Source: Sphingobacterium pedocola (GTDB lineage: Bacteria; Bacteroidota; Bacteroidia; Sphingobacteriales; Sphingobacteriaceae). Taken from it: DNA of 64,000 bases. The notes below the pieces were generated by a model, which saw only the letters and a list, made by a program, of their open reading frames with translations, was not told the DNA's origin and ran no database searches. This document shows, piece after piece, positions 15,428 to 25,500 of the stretch (position 1 is the stretch's first letter; the number at the start of each line of letters is the position of its first letter). A program made the position numbers and the translations under genes. The stretch spans positions 1,254,115-1,318,114 of the forward strand of contig NZ_MU158690.1 of assembly GCF_015209965.1 (NCBI RefSeq). The letters are read 5' to 3'.

Positions 15428-16447
15428 ATGAAAATAAAAAAAAATATAGGGAAAGCACTTTATGTTTTAATGCTTTTAAGCATCTGGGGGTGTAATGATC
15501 GCTCGGATTCGGAAATACATCAGTATAAACGGGATAAAATTACTCATGCAAAAGCCGACTTACAAGAAATACAAATAGAGGATGCGCTTATTGGCAGTAT
15601 TGCTCGTCTATATATTATCGATGACTATGTCTTGATAGTGGATCATAAATCTGCAGATAAGCTGATACATATATTTAATAAAGATAATTTCAACTATGTG
15701 ACAAGTATCGCTGATATTGGACAAGGTCCTGGGGAAATAACGGTGATAGGGCATATTGAAGAAGACAAAAAAGACCGGGCATTTCTTGTTTCCGATCATG
15801 GAAAACAAAAGATATTTAGTTATAACCTGGATAGTGCATTGACGGTACCATCTTATATGCCTAAGGAAAGGGTGAGAATGGATAAGTCTCAATTTCCACA
15901 TGTATATAAATTTATAAATGACTCTTTATCAGTTGGGTTGTTTATTAAACCAATAGGGACCAATGATTTCGCACAGTCGGTGGCTAAATGGAATATGCAA
16001 ACAGGTGGTATCGAGACGTTAAGTCAGGAGCATCCTAAAATAAAAAGAAAACGAATTAGCTTTGCAGTTTCTGAAAATAACGGATTATTTGTAGAATGCT
16101 ACGCTTATGACGATTTGATGACGATTTATGGACTAGATGGAAATATTAAATTTAATATATATGGCCCGAATTGGGGGAGTGGGACTTCCTCTAAAACCCC
16201 ATATTATAGAAAGGTAGCGTTTTGTGGAGAACACATTTTAGCAACTTATTTTGACGACGACGATTCGGAAGAAAGGGATATTCCAACTAAATTTCTTGTA
16301 TTCGACTTAGATGGTAATTATATCAAAACGATAGAAACGGATCATCAAATTGCTGACTTCTGTTTCGATGAAAGCAACAATAGAATTGTCATGAATTTAG
16401 ATAGCGAGATACAATTTGCCTATTTGAATCTAGATGGACTAATTTAG
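15428..16447 (+). CDS. Six-bladed beta-propeller lipoprotein 7
   Basis: 339 residues with lipobox SIWGC (C22). The signature is DIGQGPGEI at about residue 100, and the last blade (FCFDESNNRIVMNLDSEIQFAYLNL) completes the propeller. The first third is nearly identical to the truncated copy at 14142-14457. The poly-A run in codons 4-6 (nine A) is intact here and shortened there. It is followed after 99 nt by the second transglutaminase-like gene. Confidence 0.84.
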   Translation: MKIKKNIGKALYVLMLLSIWGCNDRSDSEIHQYKRDKITHAKADLQEIQIEDALIGSIARLYIIDDYVLIVDHKSADKLIHIFNKDNFNYVTSIADIGQGPGEITVIGHIEEDKKDRAFLVSDHGKQKIFSYNLDSALTVPSYMPKERVRMDKSQFPHVYKFINDSLSVGLFIKPIGTNDFAQSVAKWNMQTGGIETLSQEHPKIKRKRISFAVSENNGLFVECYAYDDLMTIYGLDGNIKFNIYGPNWGSGTSSKTPYYRKVAFCGEHILATYFDDDDSEERDIPTKFLVFDLDGNYIKTIETDHQIADFCFDESNNRIVMNLDSEIQFAYLNLDGLI

Positions 16448-16546
16448 ATTCTAAGTCACTGTGTGAATCCATTCAAATATTTCCTGTTCGAATTCAAGTA
16501 CATTGTGGTCAAAGGTGCACTTTTACGTTTTATATTCTCCTCGGTT

Positions 16547-18493
16547 ATGAAAAATGATTTTATTCAACGAAAACTTGTTGTTAAAACTGTAATCTATAGT
16601 TGGGTAATGCTATGTAGTGTTATTATACAGTCATGCGATCCCGAAACGAAAAAAATAAATCGTGTCATGACGTTAGCCGGTGCTAACGGGCGAGAATTAC
16701 AAAAGGCACTGGACTATTATGCCGGTGATAAAGAAAAATCAGAAGCAGCAAAATACGTAATAGAAAATATAGTGGGTCATCAGCACGTGGATGATCTATC
16801 TTACCAAGCCTATGTCAGGAAATTGAAACAAATGGATAATCCAATTTCCACCGATTCTTTAAATAATTTATGGAAGGGCTCTTCTATTAGCTACGCGGTT
16901 GATGCGCAGACCATTACAGGAGATTACTTAATACAAGATTTGGAAGCGGCATTTCGAATCAGAACTTTGGTTCCTTGGGGCTCATCTATTTCTCTACAGA
17001 CGTTTAAAGAATATGTGTTACCGTATAAAGTTAGTAATGAGGCTTTGGCTCCCGGTTGGCGCACAGAACTCTATGAGCGATATAAACATCTTGTCATAGG
17101 GATTAATGATCCAAAAGTAGCGTATGTGAAAGTATTGCGGTATCTGAAAGAAATTACCAGGGAAGCAAATTCTAATTTTGGCTACACTATAGACCCGTTA
17201 ACGATGGATCACATTAAACGAGGCTCATGTTCTCAATTGTGTGTCTATTATGCTGCTGTATTACGCGCTTTTTCTTTACCCGTAGCCTATGATTATATTG
17301 ATGGATGGGGGAATTATAGTCAAAGTGGACATAGCTGGATATCTTTTGTAGACAACACAGACAATGTGTATACCCTCGCAACTAGGGATTCCGTGCTTCG
17401 TGAACGAAATCCTATTGACGCATCAACGTTCAAAGAACATTTCGATCCGAATAGTAAAAATTTTAATATTAGTAGCGCAAAAACAGTCTATAAAGTATAT
17501 CGTAATACCTATCAGTTAGTTGAACAAAAGGGATTATCCATAGGGAATACCAATTTTGGACATAAACTTGACGTATCGGAGCGCTACGGCTTGTTGGGGA
17601 GTGTTAAGCTTGAAGCCAAGGGATCTGATTATGTCACACTGTCTGTTTTTAAAACCGGAGATGACTGGAAAGAATTTGTCATTTCGAAAGTTAATCAAAA
17701 TCGTTCGTCATTCGAGCATTTGGGAGTAAATGTGGTTTACTTGCCCTCATACTATAGCAATGGAAAGCTTAGAAATATAGGTACTCCGTTTTATATAGAT
17801 AGTGACAATAATGTAGTGTATGTAAAAGCACATAAAAAAAAGCTGCAAAACATAGTTTTACGTAGAAAATATCCTCTTTTCGGAAACTGGACTGCGCAAT
17901 GGAATCGCATGATTGGAGGTGAGATTCAGGTTTCAGATAATGCAAAATTTGATAAGCCGAAGCGCATTCACATCATAGAAAGCATACCCATAGGTAGGCT
18001 AGGTTTTAAACTCGAAAAGCCGTCCGAAATAAAATATATTCGATATGTGTGCCCACCCGAATGCAGAACACCAATTGCAGAATTTAATTTACATGATTTA
18101 AATGCTAATAAAATAGTAGTCGAAAGTGCCATCGGGCAAGATGTTGATAAAGATCAGCTACATTTTGCTTTCGATGGTAATGACCTGACTTCAGCGGCAA
18201 CAAAAAGAGAAAAATTTTGGATAGGGGCGAAACTTAAAAAGAACGAAGGAATTCTCATTGATAGTATTGAAATTATACCCAAGCATGACGGGAATTTCAT
18301 TCAAGAAAATGATATATACGAGTTATATTATTTTGATGGAAGCTGGATCTCGTTAGGGACGCGGACAGCTAAGGATCGTGTGTTAATATATTCGGATGTG
18401 CCTGAAGGCGCTCTATTTGTTCTTCGTAATAAAAGTAGAGGTAAAGAGGAGCGGATTTTTACTTATGACGATGGCAAGCAATTGTGGTGGTGA
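16547..18493 (+). CDS. Transglutaminase-like lipoprotein 2 with C-terminal discoidin-like region
   Basis: 648 residues from the ATG at 16547, which gives a lipoprotein signal ending VIIQSC (C30); an upstream in-frame start at 16463 would place it internally. The core has C228 in RGSCSQLCVYYA and H262 in SGHSWISF. The acidic third residue is less obvious than in the paralogue at 10304. Both share the N-terminal LAGANRxxL-like helix region and a C-terminal sandwich ending LRNKSRGKEERIFTYDDGKQLWW. The two proteins are diverged duplicates of one another and each closes a peptide-propeller block. Confidence 0.8.
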   Translation: MKNDFIQRKLVVKTVIYSWVMLCSVIIQSCDPETKKINRVMTLAGANGRELQKALDYYAGDKEKSEAAKYVIENIVGHQHVDDLSYQAYVRKLKQMDNPISTDSLNNLWKGSSISYAVDAQTITGDYLIQDLEAAFRIRTLVPWGSSISLQTFKEYVLPYKVSNEALAPGWRTELYERYKHLVIGINDPKVAYVKVLRYLKEITREANSNFGYTIDPLTMDHIKRGSCSQLCVYYAAVLRAFSLPVAYDYIDGWGNYSQSGHSWISFVDNTDNVYTLATRDSVLRERNPIDASTFKEHFDPNSKNFNISSAKTVYKVYRNTYQLVEQKGLSIGNTNFGHKLDVSERYGLLGSVKLEAKGSDYVTLSVFKTGDDWKEFVISKVNQNRSSFEHLGVNVVYLPSYYSNGKLRNIGTPFYIDSDNNVVYVKAHKKKLQNIVLRRKYPLFGNWTAQWNRMIGGEIQVSDNAKFDKPKRIHIIESIPIGRLGFKLEKPSEIKYIRYVCPPECRTPIAEFNLHDLNANKIVVESAIGQDVDKDQLHFAFDGNDLTSAATKREKFWIGAKLKKNEGILIDSIEIIPKHDGNFIQENDIYELYYFDGSWISLGTRTAKDRVLIYSDVPEGALFVLRNKSRGKEERIFTYDDGKQLWW

Positions 18494-18531
18494 TTTTTTA
18501 AGATCTTAATACAGTTTCTTTTCGGAAGCAA

Positions 18532-18593
18532 GAATTGCGTAAGAATTGAGTAGCCCGTTTCTTCTTTGATTTGGCTCAACTTTATTTTATTTG
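18532..18593 (+). promoter_or_regulatory. Candidate response-regulator site 5 upstream of the peptidase/export operon
   Basis: GAATTG half-sites at 18532-18537 and 18543-18548 (11-bp period). The downstream promoter element is less clear: TATTTTAT (18583) or TATTTGAA (18588) lie 35 or 40 nt away, against 38 at the other sites. The next gene starts at 18677 and opens an uninterrupted run to 30322. Confidence 0.6.
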
Positions 18594-18676
18594 AATATAT
18601 AAGTAACATCAATAAAATAGAGTATGGATTACTTCTCGTTTTAAGGAATGTTGCTTTTTAACGAAGCAGTGTCATC

Positions 18677-19540
18677 ATGTTGACAACAGATAAACGTATT
18701 AAAAAGAAGAATTCAGGGTGGAAAGGAATTGCGGTAATCGGAATGATCACGATATTGATCGTTATTGCATTACGGATATTTCTTTTCGCTTCCTTTAAAA
18801 TACCCTCTCTTTCTATGGAGCCGACATTGCTTGCCGGCGATTTTATCTTGGTCAATAAACTAATTCCCGGTCCACGGATAGATTTCTTAGGCAATAAAGA
18901 AACAAATTCTATCTTCCGCGTTCCAGGTTTGCGTGCTATACAACGAAAGGATGTGTTAGTCTTCAACGATCCGTATTATCAATCTAAAGTCATCGTACGG
19001 AATTGGAATGCGCACTATGTAAAGCGTTGTATTGGCTTGCCTGGGGATACACTTTCCATAAAAAATGGTAACTGTTTTATTTCCAACGATTCGACGACGG
19101 CAGTAGTTCGTAAGTATCAAGATGAAAATAGACTAGCCATTGCATCAACACAGTACGACACACCGCGTATGTTTAAATCGTTGGGCTGGACAGTGCATAA
19201 TTTCGGCTCGATTTATATTCCGCGAAAGGGAGACCGGATTACCCTAGATTCTGTCAATCGACATATATATGCGAGATTGATTGAATATGAAACGGATAAA
19301 AAAATGACCGAAATGGATGGTCTGTTTTATTTGGATACAGATCTGTGTAGTGCTTACACATTTCAAAAGAACTATTATTTTATGGCCGGCGACAATAGTA
19401 GCGATTCCAAAGATTCCCGTTACTGGGGCTTATTGCCCGAAGATCATATCGTAGGTAAGGTATCTTATGTATGGAAGTCAATCGACCCCAACTCTAACAA
19501 ATACCGATTTGATCGTTTTTTTAAATCCCTTGATGAATGA
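18677..19540 (+). CDS. Signal peptidase I (S26 family)
   Basis: 287 residues. One N-terminal membrane segment (about 16-38) is followed by the catalytic box KIPSLSMEPT with S46, box YVKRCIGLPGD with K116 as the general base, and the late box GDNSSDSKDSRYWG. All S26 landmarks are present, so it should be active, cleaving A-x-A sites on the outer face of the inner membrane. It heads a coupled operon (ATGA overlap with the next gene) placed behind the peptide cluster and behind a copy of the same regulatory repeat. An extra peptidase in this position is a good candidate for cutting the NVEAL leaders (inference); whether the genome has a housekeeping lepB elsewhere is not visible. Confidence 0.93.
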   Translation: MLTTDKRIKKKNSGWKGIAVIGMITILIVIALRIFLFASFKIPSLSMEPTLLAGDFILVNKLIPGPRIDFLGNKETNSIFRVPGLRAIQRKDVLVFNDPYYQSKVIVRNWNAHYVKRCIGLPGDTLSIKNGNCFISNDSTTAVVRKYQDENRLAIASTQYDTPRMFKSLGWTVHNFGSIYIPRKGDRITLDSVNRHIYARLIEYETDKKMTEMDGLFYLDTDLCSAYTFQKNYYFMAGDNSSDSKDSRYWGLLPEDHIVGKVSYVWKSIDPNSNKYRFDRFFKSLDE

Positions 19541-21459
19541 AGCAAAGCCCCAACATAACTGTTATTAACTATCTATGTTTTTTGCCGTTTATCGCGTTAT
19601 TTGGTATCGTCTTTATTTTAGATGATTGGGAGACGGGCACCGGGATAGGTAAAACTATTGGCTTCTATGTATTGATGGGATTGATTCCGCTATCGACCGC
19701 ACTTTCTTATTGGAATAATAGACAAAGTATGAAATACCATGTGGTCGACCTATTGATCCCGCTGGTCGTTTTCTTTGGATTGCTATTTTCCTATATGAAT
19801 CATCTAGCCGTAAACAACAAGATGGTGACGGTGGTTCTGCTCGTTGTATTGTATTTCTGCTTTCGTGTTTTTCTCGTCCAACGTCAGACCAATCTTTATG
19901 TTCTGCTTATAGCGGTGATGCTTACCGGGTTTGGCGAAGCAATTTGGGGGCTGTTGCAACTCTATGGTTATACAAATTCTCAGCATCATCTTTTCAAAAG
20001 CACGGGCTCATTTTTCAATCCCGGGCCTTATGCGGGTTATCTTGCGGTTATATGGCCTGTTGCTCTCTTCTATCTATTGCGGGATTGGTGGGTTTGGAAT
20101 GTAGCATATAACAGGAAACTGATCTACTACAGACTCCGTTGGGGAGTTGCATTAATAGCACTTGGGTGCATGCTACTGGTCCTGCCGGCCACGATGAGCC
20201 GAGCTGCTTGGATTGCGGCGGGGGCTAGCAGCGCGGTGGTGCTGGGATTGTATTTTTTGAAGATACGCCATCGTTCATATTTCAAAGAAAGTAAACGATG
20301 GTCGAAAGCAAAATGGGCAAGCCTCAGTCTGGTTGCTGCAATGCTCCTAAGTATATTGGGGACGGGCTTATATCATTTCAAAAAGGATTCTGCCGATGGA
20401 CGTGTGCTGATCTGGAATGTTTCGATGGATATGCTCGAAAGAAATTGGATTGGTCATGGGGTGGGTTATTTTGCCGGGAGCTATGGAAAGGCACAGGAGC
20501 TTTATTTTTCAGAGGGGCGCGGCTCGGAGTGGGAAAAATCCGTCGCGGGCGAACCTGAATATGCATTCAACGAATTTATTCAAATTGCTGTTGAATTAGG
20601 TGTGTTGTCGTTGATCTTGCTGTTGTTTGCCGTGCTATACGCCATTCGGACGGGTGTTCGAAACCGTAGATTCGCTCCGGTGGGCGGGTTGGTCGCCCTG
20701 CTAATATTTGCAGCCTTTTCTTATCCGTTCAGTCTTATTCCGTTTTTAGTGCTGCTGATTTTTCTATTGGCGGCTTGCGTTTCTGCTCCTTACGAATTCA
20801 CCTATTACAACGATGTAAAATATCTATATCTCTTTGATTTTGATGTCCGTCAGCGTTGGAATGCCTATTCGATCATAGGTTTATTAGTTACTTCCTCCAT
20901 TCTTGTGGGGTGGAGTCTCGCTACCCGCTATCCTGTCTACATGGCGCATAAGAAATGGGGACAGACACAGGTCTATTATCATGCAGGTGGATATGATAAG
21001 GCGGTGGAACAATATGAAGGACTTTTTTCCTATTTGATGGATCAGCCAAATTACCTATTCGAATATGGGCAGATGCTCTTCAAGATCCATAGGTACGATG
21101 ATAGTATGCAGGCTCTTTTATACGGTTCAGAAATAAGTGCGGACCCCATGTTCCATATTTTGATGGGTAAAGTTCTGCAGGCTCAAAAGAGATTCCTGAA
21201 TGCGGAGACAAGATATCAGCATGCAGCACAGTGTACTCCCCACCGCCTATACCCCTATTATCTTCTTGCCAAATTATACGATGAAATGGGGGAAGGAGAA
21301 AAAGCGTATAAAATGGCCTTGTTCGTCATAGACAAACCGGTAAAAATAGATTCGCCGGCGGTACAGGAAATGCGGGCAGAAATGAAAAAACATGTGCAAA
21401 AGGGCCCACCGGAAAAGAAAGAACCGCGGAGAGTGAAAGTTGAAATAATCAATGAATAA
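19537..21459 (+). CDS. O-antigen-ligase-like membrane protein with C-terminal TPR
   Basis: 640 residues. Residues 1-470 hold about a dozen membrane segments, with the Wzy_C-type signature region GSFFNPGPYAGYLA and the long extracytoplasmic loop ending FNEFIQIAVELG. Residues about 480-620 are tetratricopeptide repeats (YYHAGGYDKAVEQYEGL, YPYYLLAKLYDEMGEGEKAY). O-antigen-ligase family members move sugars, or in a few cases other groups, onto lipid or protein acceptors in the periplasm. Linked here to a signal peptidase and peptide genes, it might glycosylate the peptides or lipoproteins, but that is inference. Overlaps the peptidase by 4 nt and is 16 nt ahead of the adaptor gene. Confidence 0.82.
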   Translation: MKQSPNITVINYLCFLPFIALFGIVFILDDWETGTGIGKTIGFYVLMGLIPLSTALSYWNNRQSMKYHVVDLLIPLVVFFGLLFSYMNHLAVNNKMVTVVLLVVLYFCFRVFLVQRQTNLYVLLIAVMLTGFGEAIWGLLQLYGYTNSQHHLFKSTGSFFNPGPYAGYLAVIWPVALFYLLRDWWVWNVAYNRKLIYYRLRWGVALIALGCMLLVLPATMSRAAWIAAGASSAVVLGLYFLKIRHRSYFKESKRWSKAKWASLSLVAAMLLSILGTGLYHFKKDSADGRVLIWNVSMDMLERNWIGHGVGYFAGSYGKAQELYFSEGRGSEWEKSVAGEPEYAFNEFIQIAVELGVLSLILLLFAVLYAIRTGVRNRRFAPVGGLVALLIFAAFSYPFSLIPFLVLLIFLLAACVSAPYEFTYYNDVKYLYLFDFDVRQRWNAYSIIGLLVTSSILVGWSLATRYPVYMAHKKWGQTQVYYHAGGYDKAVEQYEGLFSYLMDQPNYLFEYGQMLFKIHRYDDSMQALLYGSEISADPMFHILMGKVLQAQKRFLNAETRYQHAAQCTPHRLYPYYLLAKLYDEMGEGEKAYKMALFVIDKPVKIDSPAVQEMRAEMKKHVQKGPPEKKEPRRVKVEIINE

Positions 21460-21475
21460 ATAATATTGCAGATCC

Positions 21476-22579
21476 ATGAATATAAAAAGGAATTTAACAC
21501 GATCGCCCATGTTCTTATGGCGCCTAAGTATACTGGGGACACTGTTATATGGAGCTTGTACAGATTCTAAACTTAAAGAAGCTGAAGATGGTGTGCAGAC
21601 CGTGCTACCGGGCGAGACTGCACAGGTCAAAGCGTTTGTCCTGAAGAGCAAAACATTCAACCACGAACTGATCTCGAATGGGGCTATAGTGGCTGCTGAG
21701 AAAGTAGACCTTCGTTTTGCAGGTGCCGAAATTGTGGAAGAAATCTATGTTAAAAATGGCGAAAAGGTAAAAAAAGGACAGAAAATAGCGAGACTGGCGC
21801 AATTTAAACTTGAAAGCGCGCTAAAGCAGGCGGCCGATAATCTGGAAAAGTCGAGTTTGGAGCTGCAGGATGTCTTGATCAGTCAAGGGTATGCCTTGAA
21901 AGACTCCTTAAAAGTTCCAGCAGAAACCATGAAAATAGCCAAGATAAAAAGCAACTATGAAAATAGTACGATCCAGTACGAATTGGCCCGATATCATTTA
22001 GATCATTCGGTATTGTATGCTCCTTATGACGGTATCGTTGCTAATCTATTTGCCAAGAAGTACAATATGCCGTCTGGAAATGAACCTTTCTGTACTATTA
22101 TTGCCAGCCAAAGCCTTGATGCCCTTTTTACCGTACTGGAAAGTGAACTCCCGCTTATTCGAAAAGGAGATCAAGTGCAGCTTTCGCCATTCTCCTATCA
22201 AGACTATACTGTGGCTGCCGTTATCGATGAAATCAATCCGGTCGTCGACGAAAATGGGATGGTGAAGGTCAAAGCGCGTATCGCCGGTTCCTCATCGCGG
22301 TTGTATGAGGGCATGCATATTAAAATACGTGTACAGCGATCTGCAGGAAGTCAATTGATTATCCCTAAAGAAGCGCTGGTACTACGGAATAATAAGAAAG
22401 TCGTTTTTACGGCGAAAGATCATAAAGCACATTGGAATTATGTGGAAACAGGTTTGGAGAACTCGACGGGATATGTCGTAACCGAGGGATTAACCGATGG
22501 GGATAGCATTATCTACGACGGAAACCTGAACCTGGCCCACGAGACACCGATACTTATTTTGAATCAAAAATATCCATGA
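21476..22579 (+). CDS. RND efflux periplasmic adaptor (HlyD/AcrA family lipoprotein)
   Basis: 367 residues with lipobox LYGAC (C28). It follows the usual order: biotinyl-lipoyl half (IVEEIYVKNGEKVKKGQKIARL), helical hairpin (about 115-165), second lipoyl half (LYAPYDGIVANLFAKKYNMPSG), beta-barrel and membrane-proximal domain. It bridges the inner-membrane permease and the outer-membrane channel. Overlaps the first permease by 4 nt. The cargo is unknown. Being in one run with the peptidase, the pump could export peptides or remove a self-toxic product. Confidence 0.93.
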   Translation: MNIKRNLTRSPMFLWRLSILGTLLYGACTDSKLKEAEDGVQTVLPGETAQVKAFVLKSKTFNHELISNGAIVAAEKVDLRFAGAEIVEEIYVKNGEKVKKGQKIARLAQFKLESALKQAADNLEKSSLELQDVLISQGYALKDSLKVPAETMKIAKIKSNYENSTIQYELARYHLDHSVLYAPYDGIVANLFAKKYNMPSGNEPFCTIIASQSLDALFTVLESELPLIRKGDQVQLSPFSYQDYTVAAVIDEINPVVDENGMVKVKARIAGSSSRLYEGMHIKIRVQRSAGSQLIIPKEALVLRNNKKVVFTAKDHKAHWNYVETGLENSTGYVVTEGLTDGDSIIYDGNLNLAHETPILILNQKYP

Positions 22580-25500
22580 TTAGATATCTTATTGATAGGC
22601 CCATTGCTGTATTCATGGCATTTTTGGCGTTTTTTATTTTAGGCATCATTACCTATCTGCATATTCCGATATCCCTGCTGCCCAATATTCCGATTCCGGA
22701 GATTACGATACAGATTTCTGGTAAAAACGCATCAGCCCGGGGTTTGGAAAATACGGTTGTAGCGCCTATTCGGCAGCAATTATTGCAGGTAGCGCACATC
22801 CGGGATATCCACAGCGAAACGCATGACGGACAGGGGATTATCCGGCTCAATTTTGAGTATGGGGCGAATACAGACTTAGCTTTTATAGAAGTTAATGAAA
22901 AAATAGACGCAGCCATGAACCGCATACACCGGGATATGGAAAGACCCCGCGTGATCAAGGCTAGCGCTACGGATATCCCGGTCTTACACCTCAACCTGAC
23001 GCTAAATACAGACTCCCCCTTTGCGGATGATCAGGAACAAAAGTTTTTGGAACTCAGTGAATTGGCCAATACGGTCATCAAAAAGCGGATAGAACAGCTC
23101 CCGCAAGTAGCTATGGTGGATATCACGGGATTAATGGACAAGCAGATCTTGATTTCGCCGGTACAAAGCCTGCTGGAAATAACCGGTATTACGCCTGCGG
23201 AAATAGCCACCGTATTGCAGGATAATAATATAGAACCCGGAGCCATGTTGGTTAAAGAGGGACATTATGCGTATAATATCAGTTTTTCATCCGTGGTACG
23301 TACGCTAGCCGATGTGCAACAGCTTTATATCCGGAAGAATGATCGGATTTTTCAACTCCAGGATATTGCGGATATACAGATCGTTCCACAGCAGGAGAAA
23401 GGAATGGCACTGTATAATGGTAAACGTGCTGTCAATATGGCGATCATTAAACAGGGTGAAGAAAATATGGCCAGTATGCAGGCCGCTTTGGAGGGTACCA
23501 TCAATAGTTTGAAACGTACGTATCCGGATATCGCATTTTCAACATCTCAGAATCAAACCGAGTTATTGGATTATACGATTGCTAATTTGCAACAGAATTT
23601 AATATTGGCCTTTATTTTTGTGTCTTTGGTGTCTGTTTTTTTTATGCGGGATGCCCGTTCACCGTTGATCATTGGCATTAGTATGTTCGTCTCCCTGATC
23701 GTGTGCCTGCTGTTTTTCTACCTCTGTAATATTTCCCTGAATATTGTTTCGTTGACGGGACTGGTGTTGGCACTGGGAATGATGATCGATAATTCCATTA
23801 TCGTCACGGATAACATCAGTCAATACCGAAAGCAGGGACTGCCAATCGACGACTCCTGCATCAAGGGTACGAATGAAGTAATTGCACCTATGCTCAGTTC
23901 ATCATTTACGACTATAGCAGTCTTTATTCCGCTGATCTTTATGAGCGGCATAGCCGGAGCCATATTTTTTGATCAGGCCTTTTCGGTAACGGTAGGGCTC
24001 TTGGTTTCCTATCTGACGGGGATTATGCTGTTACCGGTATTGTACAAACTGATCTATAAGATGCGATTGCCGGTATCATTATCCAAATGGTTTAAGCCGT
24101 CGGAAGTCCCTCAAAAGGTATCGAAAGTGCCTATCCCGGAGCGTATATACCATAAAGTAGCAGATTGGGTGTTTGCGAACAAGGGGGTTACAACGGCTTT
24201 GACACTGTTGCTGTTCCCACTATGTGTCTGGATGTTTTACCTGATTCCAAAGGAGAAAATGCCCGAAATAAGCCAACATGAATTGGTGACCGACATTGAA
24301 TGGAACGAGAACATCCATCTGGAGGAGAACCGGAAACGTTCGATAGCACTATTGGACGCTATTCGCGATCAGGTGGAGGTCAGTTCTGTCTTAATCGGAC
24401 AGCAACAGTTCTTGTTAAATCGGGAAAGGGAAAACACCGTATCCGAAAGTGAAATATACCTGAAAGCGAGCAGTGAAGACGGCGTAGCAGAGCTGCAGAC
24501 GGCAGTCGACCAATACCTGAAACAGCAATTTCCAAAAGCAATCGCCGGATTTGCCCCGGCAGGTACCATCTTCGAACGCGTTTTCACAACGGCTGAAGCT
24601 GATCTAAGGCTCGAGTACTATCCGAGAAACCAAAGCAAAATGATAACGAGAGATGCGATAGCCACCTGGCAATCGGAAATTAACCGTATAGCGGGATATG
24701 TGCCTCAGAGCGTATCCTTTCAAAAGCAACTTGATATACAGATTGATAACGAAAAACTATTGGTATACAATGTGCCTTACAATACTGTCTACCAGTCCTT
24801 GAAAGCCGGATTTAAAGAAGAGGAGATTACCACACTGCGGTCTTTCCAGCAGTACCTTCCTATTATGTTGGGTACGGAACATGATGCGGTCAACAACGTG
24901 ATCCAGAACAGCTTGCTTCATCTACCCGCTGTTAAAAACGGTGAACAAGCTAGGAAAGTACCCCTGCAAGAGTTTATCCATGTTGTGCCAAGTGAAGGAA
25001 TGAAAAGCATTGTTGCCGGCCGGAATGGCGAATACATACCGTTTGAGTTATATGGAGTTACCGATCCTGAGATGACCTTGCAGCAGTTGAAGGGCAATAT
25101 AGCCTCTGACAATGAACGCGATATCGTATTCTCAGGATCTTTTTTTTCCAATCAAAAAATGTTGGATGAGCTCCTCCTGATCCTTTTAGTTTCCATTATG
25201 CTGATGTATTTTATCCTGACGGCACAGTTTGAAAGCTTCGTGCAGCCGTTGATTGTATTGCTGGAGATTCCGATTGCCATAGCGGCGGCTTTAGGTTCGC
25301 TGCTTTTCCTTGGCTATAGTTTGAATCTGATGTCTGCGATCGGTATCATCGTAACATCTGGTATTATTATCAACGATAGTATCCTCAAACTGGACATTAT
25401 GAATCAGCTTCGGAGACAGGGTACAGATCTAATGGAAGCTATCCACGAAGCGGGACGTCGACGGTTGAATGCTATTCTAATGACCAGTCTTACCTCCATT

